From Pteria penguin (taxonomy: Eukaryota > Mollusca > Bivalvia > Pterioida > Pteriidae): a stretch of 64,000 nt of DNA. The position numbers and the translations under genes were made by a program. The DNA lies in NCBI GenBank assembly GCA_035048485.1, contig CM068587.1, positions 24,219,034 to 24,283,033 on the forward strand, read 5' to 3'. Below the pieces are notes generated by a model, which had not been told where the DNA came from, ran no database searches, and saw only the letters and a program-made list of their open reading frames with translations. How positions within the stretch are numbered: position 1 is the stretch's first letter; each line of letters opens with the position of its first letter. Of the stretch, positions 10,668-22,005 are shown one piece after another.

Positions 10668-11156
10668 TTAGTAGTGATGGTGATAGTGCCCATGGTACAC
10701 AGGAGCGCCATGTCCGTAACCACCATAATAGCCGCCATGATAAGGATATCCACCATAACTGTAGGTGCTATAACCGTAACTAGGATATCCGTAGCTATGA
10801 TAACTTCTTCCGCCAATTGGATATCCACTACCATAGCTGTATCCATGATAGGAAGGACCACCGTAGCCGTATCCACCATACCCGTAGCCGGGATATCCGC
10901 CGTATCCGACTGAAGTGAACCCTACCGGGACTGCCATAACGCCACCGAAACCTCCATATCCTCCGTATCCTCCAAATCCGCCATAACCTCCGTAACCTCC
11001 GTAACCGCCGAAACCGTAACCTCCGCCTCCACCCATAAGTTGACTAGCGGCAAAGCCTATAGCAGCGCCACCCAGAATATTTTTGGCCTTACTTGAGATG
11101 GCCATGGCATGTGTCAAGCACATGAGTGCTATCACTGCAACGTGGAGGTACTTCAT
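10668..11156 (-). CDS. Gene 2: shematrin-like Gly/Tyr-rich secreted protein
   Basis: A 162-residue protein. An in-frame ATG 23 codons upstream exists, but those codons span a splice acceptor (TTCTATTGACAG ending at 11173), so the start at 11156 is preferred; it also begins a clean signal peptide, MKYLHVAVIALMCLTHAMA. Next comes ISSKAKNILGGAAIGFAASQ, a short amphipathic or hydrophobic stretch. Then GGYGG/GGFGG repeats, a middle of PGYGYGGYGYGG and SYHSYGYPSYGYSTYSYGG, and a His-rich end, HGHYHHHY. There is no Cys after the signal and almost no acid. Gly/Tyr repeats of this kind are the hallmark of shematrin-type shell proteins; those usually end in basic RKKKY-like tails, whereas this one ends in His/Tyr. 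Role as a shell or periostracum framework protein is inferred. Confidence 0.8.
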   Translation of the reverse strand: MKYLHVAVIALMCLTHAMAISSKAKNILGGAAIGFAASQLMGGGGGYGFGGYGGYGGYGGFGGYGGYGGFGGVMAVPVGFTSVGYGGYPGYGYGGYGYGGPSYHGYSYGSGYPIGGRSYHSYGYPSYGYSTYSYGGYPYHGGYYGGYGHGAPVYHGHYHHHY

Positions 11157-11172
11157 CGCGGTATCTACCGTC
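11157..11172 (-). other. Gene 2 exon 2, 5' untranslated part
   Basis: Sixteen bases between the acceptor CAG and the ATG. The intron would run from 12649 down to 11173. Confidence 0.55.
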
Positions 11173-11956
11173 CTGTCAATAGAACATGCAATACTTACAC
11201 CAGTTTTAGCTATGTTGATTTTCATTATACATCCGAAAACAAATCACATGATTTTTTTTAAACAATAGTAGCTCAAATTTTAAAAGTTTCAGCAGTCATT
11301 TTTTAAATCGCGTATACATGTATGCGGTATATCATTATCATATCAGTTCATTTCGAAGGAAATGGAGTCAGCTAGGGTATTTTATCATGTGACCAAATAG
11401 TGGTTTAAAGACGAAACTTTTATAGGATACAAAAAGACAGAGGAACAAATTTCGTTTTCTCATGACATTGTTTAGAAACTTTTGTTCATTGAATATGCAT
11501 GCATTAGAACACTCAGATACTATTATATAGGAAACCAATCATTTAAACTTCATTATCTTCCTCGAGAAAAAATAAACGATCCTGTAGAATATGTAAAGCA
11601 AATGTGAATTGTCAAGAAAAAAAAAAAGAAATTGTTGCACACAATAACCAAAGAAACTGTACATTTTTTACACCTCGCAGTGAAAAACAGATACATTCGA
11701 GTGTGACCAAGGTGTTTTTATCATATGATAATTTCAGTCAGTATAGAGCATGGCAAATGTTCATTCTTTAAATATCTAATATTATCTGTTGAAAGAAGAG
11801 AATCATTTAAGTCCAGGTGACACGACGACTGTTTTCATGAGTTAAGAAAACTGGACAACATTGTCCAGTTTTCTTTGTCAAAGAAAACTTCGATAGTGTC
11901 AGCTGGGATTAACTTTTGTAGTTTATGCTGTCTTGATGGTTACATTTTCATTTTTA

Positions 11957-12002
<46 letters not shown>

Positions 12003-12649
12003 TGTGGTGCAGTATTCATTTGTACTGAAACTGGATTTTCTTGGAAAATTTGTCGTAACAAAAATCTTATTGTTATAATTATGTTCTACGTTTTACATCA
12101 GCACTTTTTTTAGGAAAGCAACACAACAGCTTGATGTCTAATACCTTGGCCACCAGAAAAGAACAATTCTTGATTTTATTTAAAATAGACAATGCCAATG
12201 ACTTTCATCTGTATTGCAGTTAAAATAGCCTTTGCAAGTTGGAAATTAACCTTTTAACATTGAGAATATTTGATTAACAAGTATTTATTTTTGAAAAATT
12301 ACATTAAAAATCACAAACAATTTATGCTGTTAGATGAAGCAGAAAGATATATATCTTATGCTAAGCTCTCTCTTCCAAATATAAAGACGATATTTGATTC
12401 CTTATATTTATTATTCAGATCAGATTAATATCTTTTAATTTTATACTAAAATAGAATTGTTATCTTCTGTATTTGATTAAATTTCATATTGTTCTCTCTA
12501 AATAAATTGTATTCGTGTTACGAAAGTTTTCTTACTTTTCATCGACAAAATACAGAAAGGAAGCAACTTATATTCAGCGGCAAAAACTACAAGCTTTGTT
12601 ATCGCATACTTTCTTAAACAGAGGGAAAAGTATCAAAAAGGACACTTAC
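11173..12649 (-). other. Gene 2 5' intron
   Basis: A ~1.48-kb intron bounded by GTAAGT (12649-12644) and CAG (11175-11173) on the minus strand. It contains a (GA)n microsatellite at about 11959-11998 and otherwise AT-rich DNA. The plus frame through the GA tract is not a gene. Confidence 0.5.
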
Positions 12650-12687
12650 CTCGTAACCTGCAAAATTGATGAAAAGAGTGGGGAATG
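12650..12687 (-). other. Gene 2 noncoding first exon (predicted)
   Basis: It begins about 25-30 bases downstream of the TATA box and ends at a strong donor, CGAG|GTAAGT. The start base is an estimate. Confidence 0.6.
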
Positions 12688-12710
12688 ATTTTGGTTGATG
12701 ACAAGTTCCT

Positions 12711-12731
12711 TTTTATACCTTCTCCAGTCAC
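12711..12731 (-). promoter_or_regulatory. Gene 2 core promoter: TATA box and GTGACTGGA block
   Basis: Minus strand TATAAAA at 12717-12711, preceded after five bases by GTGACTGGA (12731-12723). Gene 1 has the same block, with one extra T, at the same spacing. Further upstream GGACGTGG resembles the E-box region of gene 1. Confidence 0.6.
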
Positions 12732-13164
12732 CACGTCCATCACAAGATGAACATGATAAATGTGTTAATTGTTTTGCGCTTCATTTCTCACTTTTCTTCA
12801 AACACCATCATCTTGATCTATCTGCATGACGATCATGAGACAAAACACCTTGCATATCCGATGCGTTCCTTCTATAATCGTAAAATGTACTACAAAATGA
12901 GGTCATCTGTTTCGTTTTCAGGTGACGGTGTTATTTATTTCTTGCTATTTTAAGCGTTTCAGAAATCACCATCTTGTAGTTAGATACAAAATTTAGTTTT
13001 CATTTTATTTGACTTCAAATTTATTCTATTTAATCCTATTAATATTTTAGCCTCCATAACATCTATTTGTTGGAATTAGATATCCGAGAGCAATTAAAAT
13101 AATTCACAACGTTTTGTTTTTAAGATGAAGTCGTTCATTAATTTGAATTTGTACGAAAAACCGA
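12732..13164. other. Upstream flank of gene 2
   Basis: AT-rich; the plus frame 12747-12953 has no supporting feature. Confidence 0.45.
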
Positions 13165-13755
13165 ATACTGGAACATGGTCACAATAAGGGAACATGATCA
13201 CAATAACGAAACGTAATCACAAGGGAACTTAATGGCAATAAGGGAACATAATAACAATAAGGGAACATAATGACAATAAGGGAACATGATCACAATAACG
13301 GAATGTAATCACAACAAGTGAACTTGATAACAATAACGGAACGTAATCACAACCAGGGAACATGATCACAATAAGGGAACATGATTACAATAAGGGAACA
13401 TAATGACTATAAGGAAACATGATCACAATGAGGGAACATGATCACAATAAAGGAATGTAATCACAAGAAGGGAACATGATGGCAGTAAGGGAACATGATG
13501 ACAATAAGGGAACATGATTACAATAAGGGAACATGATCACAATAAGGGAACATAATTACAATAAAGGGACATGATCACATTAAGGGAACATAATCACAAT
13601 AAGGGAACATGTTGACAATAAGGGAACATGATCACAATAAGGGAACATAATTACAATAAGGGGATATGATCACAAAAAGGGAACATGGCCACAATAAAGG
13701 AACATGATCACAATAAGGGAGTATGATCACAACAAGGGAACATGATCACAATATA
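13165..13755. repeat. 19-bp minisatellite (AAGGGAACATGATCACAAT)
   Basis: About 31 units, with variants in the GATCACAAT half (ATTACAAT, TGACAAT). It lies roughly 450 bases upstream of the gene 2 TATA box. Confidence 0.9.
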
Positions 13756-15130
13756 CTTTTCTATATTCTTTAATTTTGCCAAATAAAAAGAGGCAAATAA
13801 GACAGTCAACAGTATAACGTTGAGGCATCTGTCTCAATGTATTTTAAATGAAGAGTCGAGTAATTATGCGCATTCATTATTGGGATATTCAAAAGAGCCA
13901 TCAGATGTAGGGAAAGATATTGTTTAAATGACATTATGAGAAGCTCCAACCCTAAAATGTATAATCTACGTTATATGTAAACAAATATGCGTGTGTTTTG
14001 ACACTGGAAATAAATGAAGCATAGCGAGTGTTGGGTGAAATATTACATTGATGAATTCCCAACCTAATCGTTTATTGTTTCACGACGATAAATTAAACTT
14101 TGTGATCCACGGAAGAGGGTTGACTCAAAAACAAACGTTTTATTGATACATCCATTACCTGATCTTGCGTGGTTTTATTACACCGAATTGGACTCTGTGT
14201 CCTACATTGAATGGCACACATATATCAACGTGCAATGATCCCCTACACCAATTACAGAGCTTATAAGATAAGGTTGGGAAGTTATGGATGTGTTACATGT
14301 ACATTAACGTACAACATTTTGTCTATAGTCACAGCTACGATTCTGTATTTAATAAATGTAGGAAAAAGCACTACGGTATATTTTACCTGTCGCTGTGAAG
14401 CGCGGTAATATATATTAGCACCGAGTGTGTAATGATATATCATTACATTTTACATGTAACACGCATTTTGGCTTAAATATTAGTGATATATCTCATCTAA
14501 GATTTTTTTCTCAGACGACGTAATTTCCGCGTTTTCGTAACTATGACGTCAAAATATTGACACGACCGCGGCAGATGTTCAGAGATATTGAGAAATAGTG
14601 CTGAGGAGGTATATCATGAAAAAAATAAATGAAAAACTTATGCATCATGTGCTACGCGCATTGATGCAGTTTCCGTCCTTTTTTGTAGGATAGTTGATGC
14701 TGCTCGCTATTGGTAACAATCGTAACACATACAACAATAAGACTGTAGCTAATATATCAAGACAGGAATCCTTCCCTCCATGGGTGGTCATGAATTATAC
14801 ACATGTTTTGACATTGTGTGACTGTAACATTTGCTATACAATAACTGTCCACAATATTCGTCCTAATGTTATGGGCATCTTTAGCGGGCATGTCTAGCAA
14901 ACAGCAGATGCTTACTCCTTCCAGGCTCCTGTTCACCTCACATATTGCGGAATCATCACCATCATCATCACCATCATCATCATGATCTTCATCATTTTTT
15001 ACGACCGTCTACAATTGCATTTCATTCTTTCAAGATTTGGTTGGATGAACGTCAAGGTAACGAAATGAAAAAAGTAAGGTAAGGCTAGTGTTTTCTACGA
15101 AAGCCGATTAGACTCACTTACTAAGAAAAA
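13756..15130. other. AT-rich spacer
   Basis: No gene recognised. A (CAT)n-type microsatellite lies at about 14955-14996. Short plus frames at 14211 and 14694 have no supporting feature. Confidence 0.45.
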
Positions 15131-15134
15131 ATTT

Positions 15135-15375
15135 TATATATTATCTCGTTATTACGAGATAATTAACTCATTATTTCGAGATCTTTTCCCGTTATTTCGA
15201 GATAATTAACTCGTTATTTCGAGTTAATTAACTCGTTAATTCGAGATCTTTTCTCGTTATTTCGAGATAATTAACTCGTTATTTCGAGATCTTTTCTCGT
15301 TATTTCGAGATAATTATCTCATTATTTCGAGATCTTTTCTCGTTATTTCGAGATAATAAACTCGTTATTTCGAGA
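15135..15375. repeat. 21-22-bp minisatellite (TCGTTATTTCGAGATAATTAA)
   Basis: About 11 units alternate between GATAATTAAC and GATCTTTTC endings, giving a two-unit higher-order pattern. Each unit is partly palindromic (TAATTA; TCGAGATAATTAACTCGTTA). Confidence 0.85.
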
Positions 15376-16672
15376 CCTGGTAAAGTCTGCTAGTATAATT
15401 ATTGAAACTTTCCTCTACCACAAAACATTACACACAATCTTGGTGTGACGTTGACTCTTCGTAGCTGTATCTTGAGTTACCTGATATCTGTAATTAGATA
15501 TTAGATATATAGGACAAGGGATGTAAGAGAAGCGTGGACCCCACTTCAGGAAAATTTTTAACGGGAGATCGAGGACTGTTCACGTGTATTCCTTATCTTT
15601 ATAATAAAGCAAAAGACGAAGGTATCTAGTGCCATGTGGCTACTGCATTCAGAACAACGCACCACGCTGGACGTTCACAGACTTTTACAAGCCAGAGGTG
15701 AGCCAAGGAACCGCGAGGAGTAAACGTCTCCCGTTTGATAAACTAGCTACGCAAGCCGGGAGTGTTAGAATTTATATAAAAATCGTTTTATATATATTCA
15801 AAATGATTTTATTTAATTTCTTTAATTATCTTGATTTATAAAGATTTTGGACATGATACCTATTTGATTGTTCTTGGTTCACTCTTTGTATGCAGTTCTT
15901 TTGAGGAAGTTCAGTTGGAATATTATACTTTGTTTAGAATTTAAAAACGTCACTAGTACTATTCATTCAGTACAACAACATCAACAACAAATAATTGTTT
16001 TATTCTGTGGTGGAATGTTGATCATGTCTAGTCATGTTTATTGTTGTTCATTAGAATGGTAGATTTGGTCACCCCTTTGAAAATCAAGTAATTGAATCAA
16101 TTTTATTTTTATATCGAAACTTTTTATTCAAGATTGTAACATATACAAGGTGGTACGAAGTTTATAGCTTCGTCAATAATTGTTAATCACCAAACTGTGA
16201 AATGTCACGTCATCTTGGGATGAATGAGTTAAACATATGTAAAGGAACTTACTGAACTGTTAAATATATCACCATGGTGTATAAGGGCGTCACACGAACT
16301 TCCTATCCACTGTGTAGCACCATGGTTTTGACGTAGATCGTGGAAATGGTCGTCTGTAGTGCGTCACAAAGAAGTTTTGACGACATATTGTTATTTGCGA
16401 CAAAATAAATGTCAGCTCGTCTATTTAAGTGTATGACTGTAAAGTTTAGAGAAATCAATGCATTTACCAAAGCCGTGCACATCTCTGAGAAAACCAAGCA
16501 AATTTAAATGACTGCTGTTGACGGCAAGTTTTCATGCAAAATGTTATAGACAGATAAACAGATATGACTGTTTGATGCCAAACAGCGAGCAATTTTGTAG
16601 GTCACCCTATAACAAAGGTGGATTTCTATTTTGCACTTTCAGACTGCGTTGTTGGTACAGAGTGATAACATT
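15376..16672. other. AT-rich spacer
   Basis: No gene recognised; the short plus frames at 15629 and 15868 and the minus frame at 16303 lack any family signature or signal peptide. Confidence 0.45.
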
Positions 16673-17905
16673 CAATATATTTTTATATCTAAATACTATT
16701 ATTATGATATACAGGAATGATGGTAATATAAATGTTATAATCCTTAATACTATTATTATGATATCCGGGAATGGTATTTATATTAATGTTATGATCCTTA
16801 ATACTATTATTATGATATCCAGGAATGGTGGTAATATTAATGTTATAATCCTTAATACTATTATTATGATATACAGGAATGGTGGTAATATAAATGTTAT
16901 AATCCTTAATACTATTATTATGATATACAGGTATGGTGGTAATATAAATGTTATAAACCTAAATACTTTTATTATGATATACAGAATGGTGGTAATATAA
17001 ATGTTATAATCCTTAATACTATTATTATGATATACAGGAATGGTGGTAATATAAATGTTATAATCCTTAATACTATTATTATGATATACAGGTATGGTGG
17101 TAATATAAATGTTATAATCCTTAATACTATTATTATGATATACAGGAATGGTGGTAATATAAATGTTATAATCCTTAGTACTATTATTATGATATACAGG
17201 TATGGTGGTAATATAAATGTTATAATCCTTAATACTATTATTATGATATACAGGAATGGTGGTAATATAAATGTTATAATCCTTAATACTATTATTATGA
17301 TATACAGAATGGTAGTAATATAAATGTTATAATCCTTAATACTATTATTATGATATACAGAATGGTGGTAATATAAATGTTATAATCCTTAATACTATTA
17401 TTATGATATACAGGTATGGTGGTAATATAAATGTTATAATCCTTAATACTATTATTATGATATACAGGAATGGTGGTAATATAAATGTTATAATCCTTAA
17501 TACTATTATTATGATATACAGAATGGTTGTGATATGTTTGGAACCTTAATACTATTATTATGATATACCGGGATGGTGGTAATATAAATATTATAATCCT
17601 TAATACTATTATTATGATATACAGAATGGTGGTAATATAAATGATATAATCCTTAATACTATTATTATGATATCCGGGAATGGTATTTATATTAATGTTA
17701 TGATCCTTAATACTTTTATTATGATATCCAGGAATGGTGGTAATATTAATATTATAATCCTTAATACTATTATAATGATATACAGAATGGTTGTGATATG
17801 TTTGGAACCTTAATACTATTATTATGATATTCAGGGTTGGTGGTAATATAAATATTATAATCCTTAATACTATTATCATGATATTCAAGAATGGTGGTAA
17901 TATAA
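16673..17905. repeat. 54-bp minisatellite (~23 units)
   Basis: Units contain ACTATTATTATGATATACAG, GAATGGTGGTAATATAAATG and TTATAATCCTTAAT. Because 54 is a multiple of three, frames stay open on both strands (16518-17323 plus, 17295-17912 minus); these are repeat artefacts. Some units carry a divergent GATATGTTTGGAACC block near 17530 and 17795, a sign of subtypes. Confidence 0.92.
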
Positions 17906-18309
17906 AGAGCAAAGAAGAATGGCTTTAGATGAATGAGAAAATTGAAGCAGTTTGTAAGTTTTCTAATCTTAATTACAACAGTAAACTTTTTGTCATTCAG
18001 AAACGATAGGCACTTCAGTGTAAAAAAAATCTGTTTTTAATTTAAAATGAAATGTTTCAATGTACAACTTGATTTTGTCAGTCTGTAATCTCTTTTTGAC
18101 ACATATGTTAGTAGTATAGCGTATTATAATTGAGGTGTGCGGTTTTCATGCCGCTCCAGACAGTAGATTACCGTTAATATGTATTCGTAAAATTCGTATC
18201 CTGAAATACTGGTTAAAACTAAAAGGGCAGATGACTGCATTTTGAAAGCATGTTATGAGTTTTTGATTTGTGACTGTATAACAAACTATAATTGTAAAAA
18301 CTAGATTTT
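17906..18309. other. AT-rich spacer
   Basis: No gene recognised. Confidence 0.4.
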
Positions 18310-18800
18310 TGTTGTAAACAGTTTATTGTCAAGTATTGGTTGAATCAACATGGTGAAAATTCAAAATATATTTTAAGCATAGCCAAACAACGTATAAATG
18401 ATATATACAAGCAATCCATTTTACTTGATGTTAATGCCTCATCGAAATGTTATACTTATAAATTTTTGATACATAACTTCATATTACAGAGATAACTGTT
18501 TAATTACACTAAAACGTATTTGTTAGTTAAGGATTTCCTGCCATATTCTAATAGTAGAAACAGGCCGACACAAAGAGTTCCTTTAGATAGACGGTCATGT
18601 TCGTTGTGTACAGTAGATATAGAAGATGATGAATTCTATTCTGTTTTGAAATGTTTTTATATCGAATTAAGACAAAAATATATTAAAAGATATTACACTG
18701 TAAGACCCTCTGTATACAAATTAATACAACTTAAATGTAAAAGAACGTTATGCGCTTGGTAAATATATTCAGTATGCTTTTGATATAAGATAACAAGTTG
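18310..18800 (+). mobile_element. LINE 3' remnant (C-terminal end of reverse-transcriptase protein)
   Basis: Broken frames on the plus strand. The piece at 18520-18762 has a CSLC...IEDDEFYSVLKC knuckle-like pattern followed by LRQKYIKRYY and RPSVYKLIQL, and the same layout (Cys-x2-Cys, IEDEFHFIL, later LGKF/LGKY) recurs in the minus-strand LINE at 61250-62690. The preceding ~200 bases read in a different frame with matching character. It is a truncated, decayed copy. Confidence 0.65.
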
Positions 18801-19016
18801 TATAGAATTATTTATGTATGTATGATTAATGTGCATCTATGTATGACAAACATTTTTTTCTGACCATGTATCATAATATTTATGTTGTATTATTACAAGT
18901 ATTGAAATGTCTATAAGCTATATTCCTTTTGACTTGTAAACTATATAATACTATCATCTGAGAATCATCAGTTATTTTAAGAATTAAATACTCATCATGT
19001 TTCTAATCTGAGATTT
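18801..19016. other. 3' flank of gene 3
   Basis: AT-rich; no clear AATAAA on the minus strand was identified. Confidence 0.4.
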
Positions 19017-20147
19017 CTAATTATTGTTATTTAATGATCTCATATCATTATTTGAAGATTGTTGTCCAAAGTTATTATTTGAATTAGGTTCCCAGTTATT
19101 ACCAGGGTTTGACTGCCAATTATTATTATTTGAACTTGGTCCAAAATTATTATTGTTTGAATTTGGTCCCCAATTACCGTTCGAATTTGGTCCAAAATTA
19201 TTATTTGAATTTGGTCCCCAATTATTGTTGTTTGAATTTGGTCCCCAATTATTGCTGTTTGAATTTGGTCCCCAATTATTGTTGTTCGAATTCGGTCCCC
19301 AATTATTGTTGTTTGAATTTGGTCCCCAATTATTGTTGTTTGAATTGGGTCCCCAGTTATTGCTGTTTGAATTGGGTCCCCAGTTATTGCTGTTTGAATT
19401 TGGTCCCCAGTTATTGCTGTTTGAATTTGGTCCCCAGTTATTGCTGTTTGAATTTGGTCCCCAATTATTATTTGGAGAACCCCAATTATTATCTGAAGGA
19501 CCCCAATTGTTATTTGAATTCCATTCGTTGTTCGAATTTGGTCCATTAAAGCTTTGTTGAATATCTTGGTTAGGGAATCCATTTTGAACATTTGTCCAAG
19601 GCATTCCACCGCCATTTAATGGTCCAGGCATATTTGGGCCACTGTTTTGTAAACCTGTGTTATCGAATCCGCCTTGACCTCCTAATTGTCCAAAGTTTCC
19701 CATCATGGGACCAAATCCAGTCATAGATCCCCCTCCTGACATCATACTTGGTCCGCCCATGAATCCACCTCTTGTCATCATATTTAGTCCACCAATAGAT
19801 CCACCTCCTGTTATCATACTTGGTCCGCCCATGAATGCTGCCATACTTCCAGCCACCCCTCCTGGAGTCATTCCACCCAGAATGCCACCATACATTCCAG
19901 TACCACCTCTAGAAGCGATTCTGGACATGGGAGGAGGCGCGAATCCTGCATTCATTGTTTGTAATCCACTAAATGCGCCACTGCCAAATCCACCCATTAA
20001 TTTCCCCATGCTCGGGGGAGATGAGTTAAATGAAAATGATCCCAGCGCGGTTTTAAGAGCGTTTTCAAAAGATCTTATGAAGCAAAAGGAATAACCAGTC
20101 AACAAGATGATGCAGATTAGTTGAATATTAAAGCTGTGACAGACCAT
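19017..20147 (-). CDS. Gene 3: Gly/Met-rich and Asn-Trp-Gly-Pro repeat secreted protein
   Basis: A 376-residue protein. The ATG lies four bases after a good acceptor (CTTTTTCAG). Residues 1-24 form a signal peptide (core IQLICIILLTGYSFCF). Residues 27-60 include SFENALKTALGSFSF. Residues about 80-160 are Gly/Met-rich, with a 24-residue repeat starting GGPSM at 107 and 131. Residues about 200-376 are Asn-rich, with about 12 near-identical NNWGPNSNS/N units (9 residues, 27 bases), a few with Phe for Trp, ending in LNNNN. No Cys follows the signal. Asn/Gly-rich repeats occur in several molluscan shell proteins, but this Trp-Gly-Pro unit is not one I can assign to a named family. A structural matrix role is inferred. 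The 27-base array should mutate in copy number without shifting frame. Frames on the plus strand and in the other minus frame are shadows. Confidence 0.8.
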   Translation of the reverse strand: MVCHSFNIQLICIILLTGYSFCFIRSFENALKTALGSFSFNSSPPSMGKLMGGFGSGAFSGLQTMNAGFAPPPMSRIASRGGTGMYGGILGGMTPGGVAGSMAAFMGGPSMITGGGSIGGLNMMTRGGFMGGPSMMSGGGSMTGFGPMMGNFGQLGGQGGFDNTGLQNSGPNMPGPLNGGGMPWTNVQNGFPNQDIQQSFNGPNSNNEWNSNNNWGPSDNNWGSPNNNWGPNSNSNNWGPNSNSNNWGPNSNSNNWGPNSNSNNWGPNSNNNNWGPNSNNNNWGPNSNNNNWGPNSNSNNWGPNSNNNNWGPNSNNNFGPNSNGNWGPNSNNNNFGPSSNNNNWQSNPGNNWEPNSNNNFGQQSSNNDMRSLNNNN

Positions 20148-20160
20148 AATGCTGAAAAAG
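20148..20160 (-). other. Splice acceptor upstream of gene 3 start
   Basis: Minus strand CTTTTTCAG|CATT then ATG. It implies an upstream, probably noncoding, first exon. A GTAAGC donor at 20292-20287 could pair with it, but no TATA box sits at a fitting distance. Confidence 0.5.
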
Positions 20161-20293
20161 AAAGTTAATCTACTGTATGTATACTGAAAAGGTTTATAAA
20201 AAGATTAAATTTATATTTTATGTAAAATTTTAATATCAGCTATTACTTGTGTTAATTTATAAATGGTATTTTCTTAGACTATTGTTGCTTACC

Positions 20294-20602
20294 TTAGATT
20301 TCAGTATAGACAATAACATTTATAAAATCCTCTTCAAACACACAACTTTTAGCATAACTACAATAACTGGGATTGGATGCGAGTTCCACTAACGTCTCTT
20401 TGTTACCGTAAACAGTATCGGGTAAACTATAACATAATACCCCGCGGTATTTCGTTCCATCTCGGCCATTCAGTGACGAGTTCGTTATATCACCAAACAT
20501 ACTTGGACAGTAGTTATGACATGGCTGCTGACCGCGGAACCTGCTCATCTTCATGTTAAGGAAGTAGCCTGGGTAGGAATGAATCGTATAGAGTATGCCC
20601 AT
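20294..20602 (-). CDS. Possible Cys-containing exon, unassigned
   Basis: A 102-codon minus frame, richer in G+C than its flanks. From the second half of the first quarter it reads RFRGQQPCHNYCPS, later GVLCYSLPDTVYGN and NPSYCSYAKSCVFEEDF, with six Cys and mixed composition as in a folded domain. It ends in TAA directly before a GTAAGC donor-like site. An acceptor-like CTACCCAG lies at about 20569. It could be the last exon of an unseen gene, part of a 5' exon of gene 3 (then untranslated), or a fossil. I do not recognise the family. Confidence 0.3.
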   Translation of the reverse strand: MGILYTIHSYPGYFLNMKMSRFRGQQPCHNYCPSMFGDITNSSLNGRDGTKYRGVLCYSLPDTVYGNKETLVELASNPSYCSYAKSCVFEEDFINVIVYTEI

Positions 20603-20634
20603 GTGATGTCACACTACTAGCAGTAACGGCCATG

Positions 20635-20882
20635 TTGGAGTACAACTCTCGGACTTTTTCCATCACTGCCATGTAAACTTCATTAAATTTCTGAGAAATT
20701 TAAAACTATTTATTAGGGTAGATTTCGTGACTTCATTCTTAATTAATCAGTAAATATAATCAATCAGTTGAAAATTTTCTTTAAAACATTTGGATATACA
20801 ATGCAATTATTTTATAAAATTAAGTTAAATCAAGCAGTTTTATATGAGCAGTGATGGATAAAGTCCGAGAGTTGTACTCCAA
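20635..20882. mobile_element. MITE with 35-bp terminal inverted repeats
   Basis: The left end, beginning TTGGAGTACAACTCTCGGAC and finishing CCATCACTGC (20635-20669), is the reverse complement of 20848-20882 with very few changes. The 178-base centre is AT-rich with no frame. No clear target duplication is visible. Confidence 0.85.
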
Positions 20883-21282
20883 TGAGGGAGATAACTCTAG
20901 CTAATTTGAGGAAAACAGGGTTGTATGGGAACACACTGATAGTGATTATGAAATTTGTATGTACGAAGTTAACGATATACCGATATATTCATATATATAA
21001 AAGGGTCCATTCTGAAACAAATTTTCGAGAGGGGGAGGGGGCAACAATGTAGGATAGTGGAAACTACAATTTACCAAGAAAAATACCAAGTATTTTTTTG
21101 AATTTCAGGGTTGGTCCGGATCCCCGCAATTTATCTGCGAACTTGATGTAATGTTTATCTTTCTGAGATCTCATTCCTTGTGGTAATCTTCCAGCATCAC
21201 CCACTGTTGGTAAAGCCGTTCTTTGTTTTCTGTTCTGTATATCCTGTCGTAAGCTGTCTCGTTTCTGGTTGGTACAATCCAT
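20883..21282. other. Spacer between two inverted-repeat elements
   Basis: No gene recognised. The minus frame at 21064-21282 lacks any known domain and ends at the border of the next element. Confidence 0.4.
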
Positions 21283-21868
21283 GGCCGTAGGAAAAGGGGT
21301 GGGGGTTGCTGGCCCCCACTTTTTTAGCCGATCATAAGTGTTTCATAGGTCGTTATATAATTAATGTACTAAATTGTTTTTATTAAATTATTCTTAACAT
21401 GCAGTTTGCAATCTGATATCTTGTATTGCAGCAGTACGTATGAATTTGTTCTTTTCTTTCTGAACGTTAATAGTAAAAGTTATTTTCATCATGCAAAGAT
21501 AAAAAGTGTTCTGGCTCTGGAAAACATTTACTCATGTAAGCATAGGTGCAATTTCCCGTTCCTGTTTATCAATGCTTGGGAGGTGGAAATAAGTTTATTA
21601 ACTGTCAGCATTGGCGGATTTTGAGGGGAAATTGCATTGGTCGGAAAATTTTACCCCAAAGGGTTATTTTCGGCCATTTTCAAGGCAACAACCCCCTCCC
21701 CCTCCTTCTAGACTTTCGAAAATCTCTAGATCCGCCTATGGTCAGTGTCTAACTCTATGCAATTCAAGCTCATTGGCACAAAAAGTGGATTAAAACAGTG
21801 ATATCATATTTTTATTGCAAATTTTGTTTTGAATTTGCCCTCCCGTTTTGAATTGCTTCCTACGGGCC
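21283..21868 (-). mobile_element. TIR element R1, copy 2 (inverted)
   Basis: Bounded by GGCCGTAGGAA (21283) and TTCCTACGGGCC (to 21868). The interior is the inverted counterpart of 4644-5328, about 100 bases shorter. An inner segment, GGCGGATTTT (21613) to GATCCGCC (21736), sits at the same place as in copy 1. Frames within it are not genes. Confidence 0.75.
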
Positions 21869-22005
21869 TGTAATATTGGACCGTATGGGAAAAGGAATGA
21901 CTTTGCTTTGACCAGTATTATCTCTTGATGGTATTCATTACTTACTGCTGGCACAGGACTAGTACCACCGCTTCAAACATACGATCATACTTTTTTTGAT
22001 AAAAA

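Noticed and set aside
16518..17912. Long open frames on both strands (160, 98 and 205 codons)
   Set aside because: They run through the 54-bp minisatellite, whose length is a multiple of three; same low-complexity words on both strands, no signal peptide or splice logic.
19024..19615. Three other frames over gene 3 (Leu/Phe-Gly-Pro, Asn-Tyr-Cys and Ile/Thr repeats)
   Set aside because: Shadows of the Asn-Trp-Gly-Pro repeat; none has a signal peptide or acceptor in register.
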